From the NCBI GenBank assembly GCA_027485145.1, contig JAIXRO010000222.1, forward strand, positions 1-34,102: a stretch of 34,102 nucleotides of DNA, in the 5' to 3' direction. The notes beneath the pieces are model-generated. The model had not been told where the DNA came from and searched no databases. It saw only the letters and a list, made by a program, of their open reading frames with translations. The DNA is from Hyphomonadaceae bacterium (GTDB lineage: Bacteria > Pseudomonadota > Alphaproteobacteria > Caulobacterales > Hyphomonadaceae). Below, one piece after another: positions 22,039-30,217 of the stretch (positions are counted from its first letter, which is position 1; every line of letters begins with the position of its first letter). The position numbers and the translations under genes are program-made.

Positions 22039-25000
22039 CTAGCTGCTGCGTGTGCCGCTGGCGCGGGCGTTCAGGTGCTTGACCAGTTCCGGGGTGATCG
22101 TGCCGGTGACTTCGAGGTTTTCCATCGACTGGTAGTCGCTGATCGCCTCGCCCGTGCGGCGGCCGAGGACGCCGTCCGGCGTGCCGGCATCGAAGCCGAG
22201 TGAGCCGAGGGCGGTCTGCACGGCCTTGACCTGAAGCGGGTTGCCCGTGTTCCAGCGCTGGGCGCCGAAGCGGCCATTGGCGAGGGCGACGGGTTGTTTC
22301 GCTTTCCAGCCCTTGACGCGCTCGCTCGTGTCGAGGGCGTCCGACATCGACACGCGGGTGCGCAGGTTTTTGACTTCCTGAGCGGCGCCGGTATCGCCCG
22401 CCTTGGCGGCGATCTCGAACCAGAAGAGGGCGGTGACGAGATCCTGCGGTGTGCCAATGCCTTCGGCGTGCACGACGCCGAGATTGTACTGGGCATCGAC
22501 GAGACCGTGCTCGGCGGCCTGCTCGAACCAGGTCACGGCGCCGGTTTCGGATTTTGAGCCGCCTTCGCCTTCGGCGAGGAAGAGCGCGTAGTCGTACATG
22601 GCGCCGACATGTCCGGCTTCGGCCGCTTTCTGGATCAGGTTGCGCGCTTCGATCAGGTCCTTGTCCACGCCCTGGCCGCGCTCATAGAGCTTGCCGAGTT
22701 CGTACTGGGCGGGGGCGACGCCTTTCTGGGCGGCGCGGCGGAGGAAGGTGGCGGCGGTTTCGAGATCGCCTTCGGACAGTTTCACTTGCGCGAACTGGTA
22801 CTGGGCGACGGCGTTGCCGGCATTGGCTTCGGCTTCGACGGTCACGACATCCGGGATCGGCGCGAAGGTGCCGCTGCGGGCCGGTGCGCGGACGGGTTCG
22901 GAGAAGTCCGTGGGCGCGCCGGCGAGCTGATCGGGTGCGGCGGGTTTCAGCGAAGGCGCGCTGGACGCTTCGATGGCATCGGCGGCGCGGACGATCGAGC
23001 GGATCGCGGCCTGTTCGGGCGTCAGATCTTCGGCGGGCTCCGGCGCGATCTTGGCCGCGGGGCGCGCGGTCTGCACCGAAGCGAGGATCGGCGTTGTGGC
23101 TTGCGGTTCGGCGGCTGCGGGCACACCGGCGTCGGCCGTTTCGGTTTCGGTTCCGGTTTCGGTTCCGGCTTCATCGAAGAGCGCGGAGTTCACGCCCGCC
23201 ATCTCGTCTTCGAACAGCATCTGTTCGGCGTCGAGCGGCGCGGGTCGGCTGGCGGCTTCGGCGAGCTGTGCGATTGGCGGCGCGGCGGCGAGCCTGGCGG
23301 CGGGATCGACATAGGTGTCGACCGGGCCGGAGAGCGACGGGGTCACGGGCTGCTTGCCGCGCAGGTAGAGGTAACCGCCGACGCCGGCGCCGGTGATGGC
23401 GACCGCCGATGCAGCGAGGATCATCGGCACGCGTGCGCCGCCGGATTTCTGGCCGGCGTTCGAGGCGGGCCGTGAAGCGGCTGCCTTTGGGCGTGGAACA
23501 GAGCGCGCGTTCTGTTGGGCGGCGACGAGCGCGGCGCGGCGAGCGCGGGCGAGGTAGTCGGCCGTGTCGTCATTCTCTGCGGCGCTGACCGGGGCGCGCG
23601 CCTGGGTCTGGGCGAGGGTAGCGGCGAAGTCCGGTTCGTCGTCCTCGTCGTCGAAGATGTCGGACTCGCGGGTCTCGGCATGGCTGCCTTCGAGGCTGTC
23701 ATCGATAGCCGCAAAGGGGTCGAGCTCGTCGACCGGGTCGAAGCTGCGCGCACCATCATAGCTGGTGTCTTCTGCCGGAACGTCGGCGGTGTAGTTGTGC
23801 GCGTCGGCGGCGGCCGGTTTGTGCGTCGGGGCGCCGGCCGGAATGGCGTCGAAATCAGCCTTGTACGGATTTTCCGGTACCTTGGTCTCGACAACGTCCC
23901 AGCCGGAGAAGCCGGCTTCGAACTCGTCCCCGTCGATGTTGACCGTGTACATCGGGGTCGCAACCGGCTGGGGCGCGGGTTTGGCCTGCGGCTTCACATC
24001 GAATTTCAGCTCGGGCGTGTAATCGCTGGCGGGCCGGCGGGCGGCCCGGGTGGGCACGGCCGGCTCGGCCTCGGGAGGCGCGGCGGCGCGCGCGGGGGCC
24101 GGCGCGGCCGCAAAGCCGGGCGGCAGGATCGGCGGCTGACCAGGGATGTGCGGCGGCGTGGTGAACGCTTCCACGCTTTCGAGGCGCGTGGCGAGCGCCG
24201 CGATGGCACGCTGGACCGGCGACATGGCTTCCGATGTTTGTCCCTGCATCCGTTCGAGGCGTTCGGAGACGCTGGCGAGGGCATCGGACAGGCGGGCATC
24301 GGAGGCGGCGCGCATGCCCTGAATGTCGTTCGCGAGCGCGGTGAGCGCTTCGTCCTGGCGCTTCTGGAGACGCACGGCGGCGACGGTGACCTGCTCGCCG
24401 ACCTGTTCGATCGCGTCGGCGCTGCGCAGTTCGCTTTCCTCGATCCGGTCATCGACATGTGCGGCGAGGGCGTCGATGCGCTCGGCGACGGCCGAGCCGA
24501 GACGGCCGATCTCTTCCTGCACGGCGGCGGTGATTTCGGCCGGCGCGCGGGCCTCGACGCTGGCGAGGTGGGCCTTGAGTTCGCTGACTTCGGCTTTCAG
24601 GCGTTCTTCGAGTTTCTCATCCTGGCCGGCGGCGGCCCGGGTGATTTCGGTCGCTAGATCGAAGCGCGCATTGTCCACGGCGCTGCGCACGGAGCGGGTG
24701 AGGTCTTCGAAGCGTTTCTCGAATTCCTGTTTCAGGCGATCGGCCAGTTCGGGATCGATCTGGCTGGCAACGGCTTCGATCCGCTCGTCGAGATGGGCGA
24801 AGGTTGTCTCGAGACTCTTGAGCGCTGAATCGGTTCCGGTTTCGGCGCGGTTCAGGCGTTCCTGAATCCGCCCGAGCGTCGACTCCATCGAGTTCAGGGC
24901 GCCCGAGACGTCGGCTTCGATTGCGCTGATGCGCTGCTGGGTCTGACCGGCAACCTGTCCGGCTGCCTTCAGGCGGTCCTGAACATGCGATTCGATGCTC

Positions 25001-25713
25001 AGCATGCGGTCGGCGAGAATGCGGGTGGCGCCATGGGCGCGCTGCTCGGCTTCCTCGACGGCGCGCTCCATGCGGGCGGCGGTCTCCGAGAGCGAGCGAT
25101 CCACGCGGGTTTCGATTCCGTCGACGCGTTCACCGATATCGGTGAAGCCGGATTCGATCCGGCCCTTGATGGCGGTGGTTTCGTTCTGGGTGAGCTCACC
25201 CTCTTCATAGACGTGCGTGGCCAGCTTGCCGAGCGCGCCTTCGAGAACCTTGAAGGCCTCGATGCTGCGATGGGCGGTGTCATCGGCTTCGAGACGGCGG
25301 ACCTTGGTCTGCAGGGTTTCGTGCGTCTCGCGCAGTTCGGCGATCAGGCCTTCGACATGGCCGGCGATCGATGCGGTCGACATCTCCGTGTTCTGGAGGC
25401 GGGCGACGAGGTTGTGGACCGCGTGATCAATGCCGTTGATGGCAAGGGTCGAGCGCGCTTCGGTCGCCTCGATCCGGCGCGTCAGACGGTCGAGCGTGGC
25501 AGCTGATTCGTGCGAGGGCGCGATCGGTGCTGGTGTGCCGGTGCGGCGCGCGTAGGAAAAAGAGGTTTCGTTCGGCTGGGGCTCGTCCACCAATGTGAGC
25601 AACCGGTTGAGGTATTCGCCGAGCGTAATCCCTTCAGCCATTGCAGCTTCACGGGCGGCGTCGCGCGCCCGTTGGTCGCTGTTGAACTTGGTCCAAGGTC
25701 CGGTCTGGCTCAT
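22039..25713 (-). CDS. podJ: PodJ-like polar localisation protein (coiled coil, one TM helix, Sel1 repeats, peptidoglycan-binding domain)
   Basis: A 1224-residue inner-membrane scaffold. The start PWTKFNSDQRARDAAREAA followed by EGITLGEYLNRLL matches the N-terminal tag of Caulobacter PodJ-type polarity proteins. Residues about 65-535 are a long coiled coil of 30-40-residue heptad blocks. A Pro-rich and acidic linker (about 540-740) precedes one membrane helix (about 760-782, MILAASAVAITGAGVGGYLYL). The periplasmic part has about four Sel1/TPR units (960-1125; AQYELGKLYERGQGVDKD, AQYNLGVVHAEGIGTPQD) and a C-terminal peptidoglycan-binding domain (about 1140-1215, VQTALGSLGFDAGTPDGVLGRRTGEAISDYQ). 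GAGGAG precedes the ATG. A CtrA-type box lies 89 bases upstream. In Caulobacter, PodJ directs pili, holdfast and flagellar-pole assembly. Confidence 0.88.
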   Translation of the reverse strand: MSQTGPWTKFNSDQRARDAAREAAMAEGITLGEYLNRLLTLVDEPQPNETSFSYARRTGTPAPIAPSHESAATLDRLTRRIEATEARSTLAINGIDHAVHNLVARLQNTEMSTASIAGHVEGLIAELRETHETLQTKVRRLEADDTAHRSIEAFKVLEGALGKLATHVYEEGELTQNETTAIKGRIESGFTDIGERVDGIETRVDRSLSETAARMERAVEEAEQRAHGATRILADRMLSIESHVQDRLKAAGQVAGQTQQRISAIEADVSGALNSMESTLGRIQERLNRAETGTDSALKSLETTFAHLDERIEAVASQIDPELADRLKQEFEKRFEDLTRSVRSAVDNARFDLATEITRAAAGQDEKLEERLKAEVSELKAHLASVEARAPAEITAAVQEEIGRLGSAVAERIDALAAHVDDRIEESELRSADAIEQVGEQVTVAAVRLQKRQDEALTALANDIQGMRAASDARLSDALASVSERLERMQGQTSEAMSPVQRAIAALATRLESVEAFTTPPHIPGQPPILPPGFAAAPAPARAAAPPEAEPAVPTRAARRPASDYTPELKFDVKPQAKPAPQPVATPMYTVNIDGDEFEAGFSGWDVVETKVPENPYKADFDAIPAGAPTHKPAAADAHNYTADVPAEDTSYDGARSFDPVDELDPFAAIDDSLEGSHAETRESDIFDDEDDEPDFAATLAQTQARAPVSAAENDDTADYLARARRAALVAAQQNARSVPRPKAAASRPASNAGQKSGGARVPMILAASAVAITGAGVGGYLYLRGKQPVTPSLSGPVDTYVDPAARLAAAPPIAQLAEAASRPAPLDAEQMLFEDEMAGVNSALFDEAGTETGTETETADAGVPAAAEPQATTPILASVQTARPAAKIAPEPAEDLTPEQAAIRSIVRAADAIEASSAPSLKPAAPDQLAGAPTDFSEPVRAPARSGTFAPIPDVVTVEAEANAGNAVAQYQFAQVKLSEGDLETAATFLRRAAQKGVAPAQYELGKLYERGQGVDKDLIEARNLIQKAAEAGHVGAMYDYALFLAEGEGGSKSETGAVTWFEQAAEHGLVDAQYNLGVVHAEGIGTPQDLVTALFWFEIAAKAGDTGAAQEVKNLRTRVSMSDALDTSERVKGWKAKQPVALANGRFGAQRWNTGNPLQVKAVQTALGSLGFDAGTPDGVLGRRTGEAISDYQSMENLEVTGTITPELVKHLNARASGTRSS

Positions 25714-25801
25714 AGGCCGCTCCTCACGCCCGGGCCGCTCTCTTTTGGTTAAGGAGATCGGCGGATTTCTTTACTCCCACGCAGAAATGCCCCGGTGTCT
25801 G

Positions 25802-25816
25802 TTAAGGCCGGGTTAA
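25802..25816. promoter_or_regulatory. CtrA-type binding box
   Basis: TTAAGGCCGGGTTAA is an exact TTAA-N7-TTAA, the consensus of the alphaproteobacterial cell-cycle regulator CtrA. A further TTAA half-site lies at 25749-25752. It is 89 bases before the PodJ-like start and 152 bases before merR, so it most likely serves the PodJ-like gene. Confidence 0.7.
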
Positions 25817-25888
25817 AGGTAAGTTTTTGCGTAGGTTTCGCGCGGCGCGTGTCCGGTCCACGCGCTTTCCCTTCGCGTAAGCGGAAAT

Positions 25889-25920
25889 TTACGTTGACGT
25901 TCGCGGAAGGCGCATATTAG
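25889..25920 (+). promoter_or_regulatory. Candidate operator and promoter of the merR operon
   Basis: TTACGTTGACGTTC (25889-25902) holds ACGT-TG-ACGT. It overlaps TTGACG (25894-25899), a good -35; TATTAG (25915-25920) could be the -10 at 15-base spacing. On the other strand the motif reads AACGTCAACGTAA, closely matching the site at 28986-29001 upstream of the second acyl-CoA dehydrogenase. Confidence 0.5.
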
Positions 25921-25967
25921 AACACGTTATATAAAAAGACTGCAGACACGAACGGAGGAGCCACGTC

Positions 25968-26450
25968 ATGCAACATCGTACAATCACGTCCATTTCTGCC
26001 GCTGATTCCCGCACCTACACGATTTCCGAGCTTGCCCGGGAATTCGGGGTGACCCCGCGCGCTTTGCGCTTCTACGAAGATAAAGACATGCTGCATCCGG
26101 CCCGCGACGGCATGATGCGCCTGTATTCCAACCGGGACCGCGCCCGGCTGACCATCATTGTTCGCCTGAAGCGCCTCGGCCTGCCGCTGGCCGATATCCG
26201 CGAAATCCTGGACCTCTATGCCCTGAATGACGGCAAGCGCGCCCAGACCAAGATGATGCTGGAGAAGTTCCGCAAGCAGGCGCGCGAGCTGGAAGTCCAG
26301 CGCGGCGACATCGAAACGGCGCTGACCGAACTCTACAAGGGCATCGAGTGGCTCGAGGATCTGGTCGCCAATAACGGCCAGTCAGAAGAGACCAAGCGCC
26401 AGGCGCACGCTTATGAGCAGGTCGCCCGCAAGCAGCTCGACGAGGTCTAA
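25968..26450 (+). CDS. MerR-family regulator, LiuR-like
   Basis: A 160-residue MerR regulator. The winged helix covers about residues 16-85 (TYTISELAREFGVTPRALRFYEDKDML, then RLYSNRDRARLTIIVRLKRLGLPLADIREILDLY), followed by a dimer coiled coil (about 90-135). It lacks the Cys residues of metal-sensing MerR proteins; the Arg-rich second helix and the neighbourhood resemble LiuR, which controls branched-chain amino acid and acyl-CoA breakdown. ATG 25968 has a near-ideal GGAGGAG seven bases upstream. It is the first gene of the acyl-CoA cluster, followed 108 bases later by an acyl-CoA dehydrogenase. Likely ligand: an acyl-CoA (inference). Confidence 0.9.
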   Translation: MQHRTITSISAADSRTYTISELAREFGVTPRALRFYEDKDMLHPARDGMMRLYSNRDRARLTIIVRLKRLGLPLADIREILDLYALNDGKRAQTKMMLEKFRKQARELEVQRGDIETALTELYKGIEWLEDLVANNGQSEETKRQAHAYEQVARKQLDEV

Positions 26451-26481
26451 ACCCCGGTTACCGAATAATTTGTCGATAACG

Positions 26482-26513
26482 AAGCGTGTTGGAATGACTT
26501 TTCCAACACGCTT
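26482..26513 (+). terminator. Perfect 13-bp hairpin between merR and the first acyl-CoA dehydrogenase
   Basis: AAGCGTGTTGGAA (26482-26494) and TTCCAACACGCTT (26501-26513) pair fully around TGACTT. Only CTTTG follows, so it would be a weak or partial terminator; it may instead set the ratio of regulator to enzyme or be a processing site. Confidence 0.5.
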
Positions 26514-26558
26514 TGCCATGTAGGGCACAAGACTTTCCGATTTGCAGGAGCCTTCCCC

Positions 26559-28343
26559 ATGCCCCGTTATGACGCCCCGGTTCGCGATATGCAGTTCGTG
26601 CTTCATGAGCTGCTGCAGCTGCAGAACTATTCGAACCTGCCCGGCTTCGCCGATGCGACCCCGGATGTGATCGACCAGATCCTCGAAGAAGGCGCAAAGT
26701 TCGCCAAGAACGTGCTGTTCCCGCTGAACGCCGTGGGCGACCGGCAGGGCTGCAAGCGCAACGCCGACGCGAGCGTCAAGACACCGGACGGGTTCCCCGA
26801 GGCGTACCGCCAGCTGGTCGAGAATGGCTGGCCGCTGCTCTCGGCGCACCCCGAAATGGGCGGGCAAGGCTTGCCGCATGCGGTGAACATCGCCTGGACC
26901 GAGATGGTCTCGGCCTCCAACATGGCATTCGGGATGTATCCGGGCCTGACGCATGGCGCCTACCAGGCGCTGATGGCGGGCGGCTCGGACGAGTTGAAGG
27001 CTAAGTATGGACCGAAGATGGCGTCGGCCGAGTGGGCCGGCACGATGAACCTGACCGAGCCGCATTGCGGCACGGACCTTGGCCTGATGAAGACGAAAGC
27101 CGTTCCGCAGGGCGACGGCACCTACAAGATCACCGGCCAGAAGATCTGGATCTCGGGCGGCGAGCAGGACCTGACCGAGAACATCATTCACCTTGTGCTC
27201 GCCCGCATCGAGGGCGCGCCGGAAGGCATCAAGGGTGTCTCCCTGTTCGTGGTGCCGAAATTCCTCGTCAACGCAGACGGCACGCTGGGCGCGCGCAACG
27301 CGGCCAGCTGCGGCGGGCTTGAGGAGAAGATGGGCATCCACGGCAACGCGACCTGCGTGATGAACTATGACGGCGCAACCGGGTACCTCGTCGGAGAGGC
27401 GAACAAGGGCATGCGCACCATGTTCGTGATGATGAACGAGGCGCGGCTTGGCGTCGGCCTGCAGGGCCTGTCGCAGGCGGAGGTGGCCTACCAGAACGCG
27501 CTCGATTTCGCGCGCGACCGGGTTCAGGGCCGTTCACTGACCGGTACGCAGGCGCCGGAGAAGCCGGCCGATCCGATCATCGTGCACCCGGACGTGCGCC
27601 GGATGCTGCTGGAACAGAAAGCCTTCATCGAGGGTGCGCGGGCCTTTACGTACTGGGCGGCGTTCCAGGGCGATCTGGAGCACAAGTCTCCGGATCCGGC
27701 GGTGCGCGAGCGGGCCGGGGATTACATGGCGTTGCTGACGCCGGTGGTGAAAGCCTACCTGACGCACAAGGGCCTCGAGAGCGCAAACCTCGGCCTGCAG
27801 GTGCATGGCGGTTCGGGCTTCACGCGCGAATGGGGCCTTGAGCAGATCGTTCGCGATTGCCGGATCACACTGATCTATGAAGGCACCAACGGTGTGCAGG
27901 CGCTGGACCTTGTTGGCCGCAAGCTCGGGGCAAATGGCGGGCGGGCGGTGTTCAGCTTCTTCGCCGAGATCGACGAGTTCATTTCGGTCGCCGAGACGAC
28001 GCCGGGCATGGAGCTTTATCTTGACGGGCTGAAGACGGCGCGCGCGCAGCTGCAGGATGGCACGATGTGGCTGATGCAGAACGGCATGAGCGACTTCAAC
28101 AATGCCGGCGCCTCCAGCCATGACTACCTGCACCTGATGGGCCTGACGGCGCTCGCCTATATGTGGGCGCGGATGGCGAAGCTTTCGATCGAGAAGAAAT
28201 ACACCAAGGATCCGTTCTACGAGGCGAAGCTTGCGACGGGCCGGTATTTCGTCGAGCGCATGCTGCCGGACGCCGCGGCGCACCTGGCCAAGGTCAAGAC
28301 CGGCGCGGGCGCGATGATGGCCGTCACGGAAGCGCAGTTCTGA
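26559..28343 (+). CDS. Long acyl-CoA dehydrogenase (DmdC / FadE5 type)
   Basis: A 594-residue FAD enzyme that oxidises acyl-CoA to 2-enoyl-CoA, passing electrons to ETF. The length and the C-terminal extra domain (from about 470, EIDEFISVAETTPG) mark the 600-residue subgroup that includes 3-methylmercaptopropionyl-CoA dehydrogenase (DmdC) and Pseudomonas FadE5-like enzymes. The FAD-binding TEPHCGTDLG (residues 166-175) and KIWISGGEQD are conserved. The catalytic base is Glu441 in LIYEGTNGVQALDLVGRK. GCAGGAG precedes the ATG. Substrate chain length cannot be told; a DMSP-degrading role is possible only by subgroup resemblance. It is probably co-transcribed with merR. Confidence 0.95.
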   Translation: MPRYDAPVRDMQFVLHELLQLQNYSNLPGFADATPDVIDQILEEGAKFAKNVLFPLNAVGDRQGCKRNADASVKTPDGFPEAYRQLVENGWPLLSAHPEMGGQGLPHAVNIAWTEMVSASNMAFGMYPGLTHGAYQALMAGGSDELKAKYGPKMASAEWAGTMNLTEPHCGTDLGLMKTKAVPQGDGTYKITGQKIWISGGEQDLTENIIHLVLARIEGAPEGIKGVSLFVVPKFLVNADGTLGARNAASCGGLEEKMGIHGNATCVMNYDGATGYLVGEANKGMRTMFVMMNEARLGVGLQGLSQAEVAYQNALDFARDRVQGRSLTGTQAPEKPADPIIVHPDVRRMLLEQKAFIEGARAFTYWAAFQGDLEHKSPDPAVRERAGDYMALLTPVVKAYLTHKGLESANLGLQVHGGSGFTREWGLEQIVRDCRITLIYEGTNGVQALDLVGRKLGANGGRAVFSFFAEIDEFISVAETTPGMELYLDGLKTARAQLQDGTMWLMQNGMSDFNNAGASSHDYLHLMGLTALAYMWARMAKLSIEKKYTKDPFYEAKLATGRYFVERMLPDAAAHLAKVKTGAGAMMAVTEAQF

Positions 28344-28873
28344 TAACGCCGCGCCTTGCACCGGACGTAAACACCGGCCGCCTGAAGCTGCGTCATTACC
28401 AGCTGAGCGACTTCGCTCCGTTTGCAGAGTATTTTGCATCGGAGCGATCGCGCTACACAGACGGACCTGTCGCGCGCGAGCGTGCCTGGGACCTGTTTGC
28501 GTCCGGTGCAGGGCGATGGTCGCTGCTCGGCTATGGGGCCTGGGCCATCGAACGAACGTCGGACGGGAAGATGGCGGGACTGGTTTCGCTCAATCCGCCC
28601 TTTGCCGTTGGAGAGCCGGAACTCGGCTGGATTCTCTGGGAGGGGTTCGACGGGCACGGCTATGCTGGCGAGGCGGCGGAAGCGGCGCTGCGGTTTGTAT
28701 GGGGCGAACTTGGCTGGACCACGCTTGTCAGTGGAATCCACGAGGCCAATGCGAAATCGATCCGGCTTGCAGAGCGGCTGGGAGCTTGTCTTGACCCGAA
28801 CGTCTTCTATCCACCGGAGCCGGAAACACGCTTCTACCGCTTCCGGGCAGCCGGGCCGCAGGTTGACCCGTGA
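28340..28873 (+). CDS. GNAT-family (RimJ/RimL-like) N-acetyltransferase, non-ATG start
   Basis: A protein of about 177 residues with the acetyl-CoA fold: TGRLKLRHYQLSDFAPFAEYF at the N-terminus, the central strand ELGWILWEGFDGHGYAGEAAEAALRF carrying the pyrophosphate loop (GHGYAGEA), and the C-terminal SGIHEANAKSIRLAERLGA. There is no in-frame ATG, GTG or TTG between 28166 and the first conserved residues. The best start is CTG at 28340, overlapping the upstream TGA as CTGA with GGAAG seven bases before; the only ATG (28163) would overlap the dehydrogenase by 181 bases. It probably acetylates an amino group of a protein or small molecule. Confidence 0.82.
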   Translation: MITPRLAPDVNTGRLKLRHYQLSDFAPFAEYFASERSRYTDGPVARERAWDLFASGAGRWSLLGYGAWAIERTSDGKMAGLVSLNPPFAVGEPELGWILWEGFDGHGYAGEAAEAALRFVWGELGWTTLVSGIHEANAKSIRLAERLGACLDPNVFYPPEPETRFYRFRAAGPQVDP

Positions 28874-28985
28874 AGGCCGGTCCGGGGCCGGTAAAATCCA
28901 GTCGCGCGGGCGATTTCCATAGCGAAAATATGGTATCCTCACCTAGCGGAACGGATGGCGCAAACGCGTTCCTGCCACTACATCC

Positions 28986-29001
28986 TGACGTGAACGTAAG
29001 C
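28986..29001. promoter_or_regulatory. Candidate MerR-family operator before the second acyl-CoA dehydrogenase
   Basis: TGACGTGAACGTAAGC contains ACGT-GA-ACGT, matching in spacing and flanks the reverse complement of the merR upstream site. It ends 36 bases before the start codon. No clear -35/-10 pair could be aligned to it. Confidence 0.5.
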
Positions 29002-29036
29002 GGCAAGCTGACGCCGCACTGGTTGGAGGAAAGCTG

Positions 29037-30212
29037 ATGCACGAGAGCCCGCTGAATGTCCCGAAAGCTGCCTGGCGGCAGAATGAGGAACTCGACATTT
29101 TTGCCGATGCGGTCGGCCAGTTCTTCGAGAAGGAATGCGTGCCGCACGTCCAGTCCTGGCGCAAGGCGGGGGTCGTGCCACGCGACATCTGGAAGAAGGC
29201 GGGCGAGATGGGCCTGCTCGGCGCCTCCGTGCCGGAAGAGTATGGCGGCGCAGGCGGGGATTTCCGCCACGAGGCGATCATCATCGAGCAGCAGCAATGG
29301 AAGGGCGTCGACGGGTTCGGCATCACGCTGCACAACGCGATCATCGCGCCCTATATCACCGCATACGGCACCGAGGAGCAGAAGCGCCGCTGGCTGCCGA
29401 AGATCTGCTCGGGCGAGCTTGTCACCGCGATAGCGATGACCGAACCGGGCGCAGGCTCTGACCTCCAGAACATCAAGACGACCGCGAAGAAGGATGGCAA
29501 CGGCTATGTCATCAACGGCTCGAAGACGTTCATCTCCAACGGCCAGACCGCGAACCTGATCCTCGTCTGCGCCAAGACCGATCCGACCAAGGGCGCCAAG
29601 GGCATCTCGATCGTCTGTGTCGAGACGGATGAAGTGGAAGGCGAAGGCGGCTTCCGCCGCGGGCGCAACCTCGACAAGGTCGGCCAGCATGCGGCCGATA
29701 CCTCGGAGCTGTTCTTTGACGACGTGAAAGTGCCGGCCTCGGCGCTGCTCGGCGAAGAGGCGGGACAAGGCTTCATCCAGCTGATGCAGAAACTGCCGCA
29801 GGAGCGCCATATCATCGGCCTGCAGGGCATCGGCATGATCGAGCGCGCGATCCGGGAAACGGTCGCCTATGTGAAGAGCCGCAAGGCGTTCGGCGGCACG
29901 ATCTGGGACTTTCAGAACACGCAGTTCAAGCTGGCGGAAGCCAAGACCGAGGCGACGGTCGCCAAGGTGTTCATGGATCACTGCACGGAACTGCTGCTTC
30001 AGGACAAGCTGGATGCGGCCACCGCGTCGATGTCGAAATACTGGGTGTCGGACCTGCAGTGCAAGATCATCGACGAGTGCCTGCAGCTGCATGGCGGCTT
30101 TGGCTACATGGACGAGTATCCGATCGCGCAGATGTACGCCGATGCACGCGTGCAGCGCATCTATGGCGGCGCGAACGAAGTGATGAAGATGCTGATCGCG
30201 AGGACGCTGTAA
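29037..30212 (+). CDS. Acyl-CoA dehydrogenase (FadE-like)
   Basis: A 391-residue standard-length acyl-CoA dehydrogenase. Motifs: AMTEPGAGSDLQNIKT (133-148), GSKTFISNGQ (161-170), and a C-terminal QLHGGFGYMDEYP then RIYGGANEVMK. The loop that holds the catalytic Glu in medium-chain enzymes reads IYGGAN here, so the base is probably Glu274 (AIRETVAYVKSRKAFG), the position used by long-chain and isovaleryl types. ATG 29037 has GGAGGAAA just upstream. The 163-base gap before it, with an ACGT-repeat motif, suggests a promoter of its own. The following thioesterase, thiolase and FadB/J genes read in the same direction. Confidence 0.95.
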   Translation: MHESPLNVPKAAWRQNEELDIFADAVGQFFEKECVPHVQSWRKAGVVPRDIWKKAGEMGLLGASVPEEYGGAGGDFRHEAIIIEQQQWKGVDGFGITLHNAIIAPYITAYGTEEQKRRWLPKICSGELVTAIAMTEPGAGSDLQNIKTTAKKDGNGYVINGSKTFISNGQTANLILVCAKTDPTKGAKGISIVCVETDEVEGEGGFRRGRNLDKVGQHAADTSELFFDDVKVPASALLGEEAGQGFIQLMQKLPQERHIIGLQGIGMIERAIRETVAYVKSRKAFGGTIWDFQNTQFKLAEAKTEATVAKVFMDHCTELLLQDKLDAATASMSKYWVSDLQCKIIDECLQLHGGFGYMDEYPIAQMYADARVQRIYGGANEVMKMLIARTL

Positions 30213-30217
30213 CGCCC

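Noticed and set aside
23515-24657. 380-codon plus-strand open frame inside the PodJ-like gene
   Set aside because: Antisense to a well-supported coiled-coil protein; Gly/Arg-rich translation.
28863-28897. TTGACC and TAAAAT as a promoter for the second acyl-CoA dehydrogenase
   Set aside because: The spacing is 23 bases, too long for a sigma-70-type promoter.
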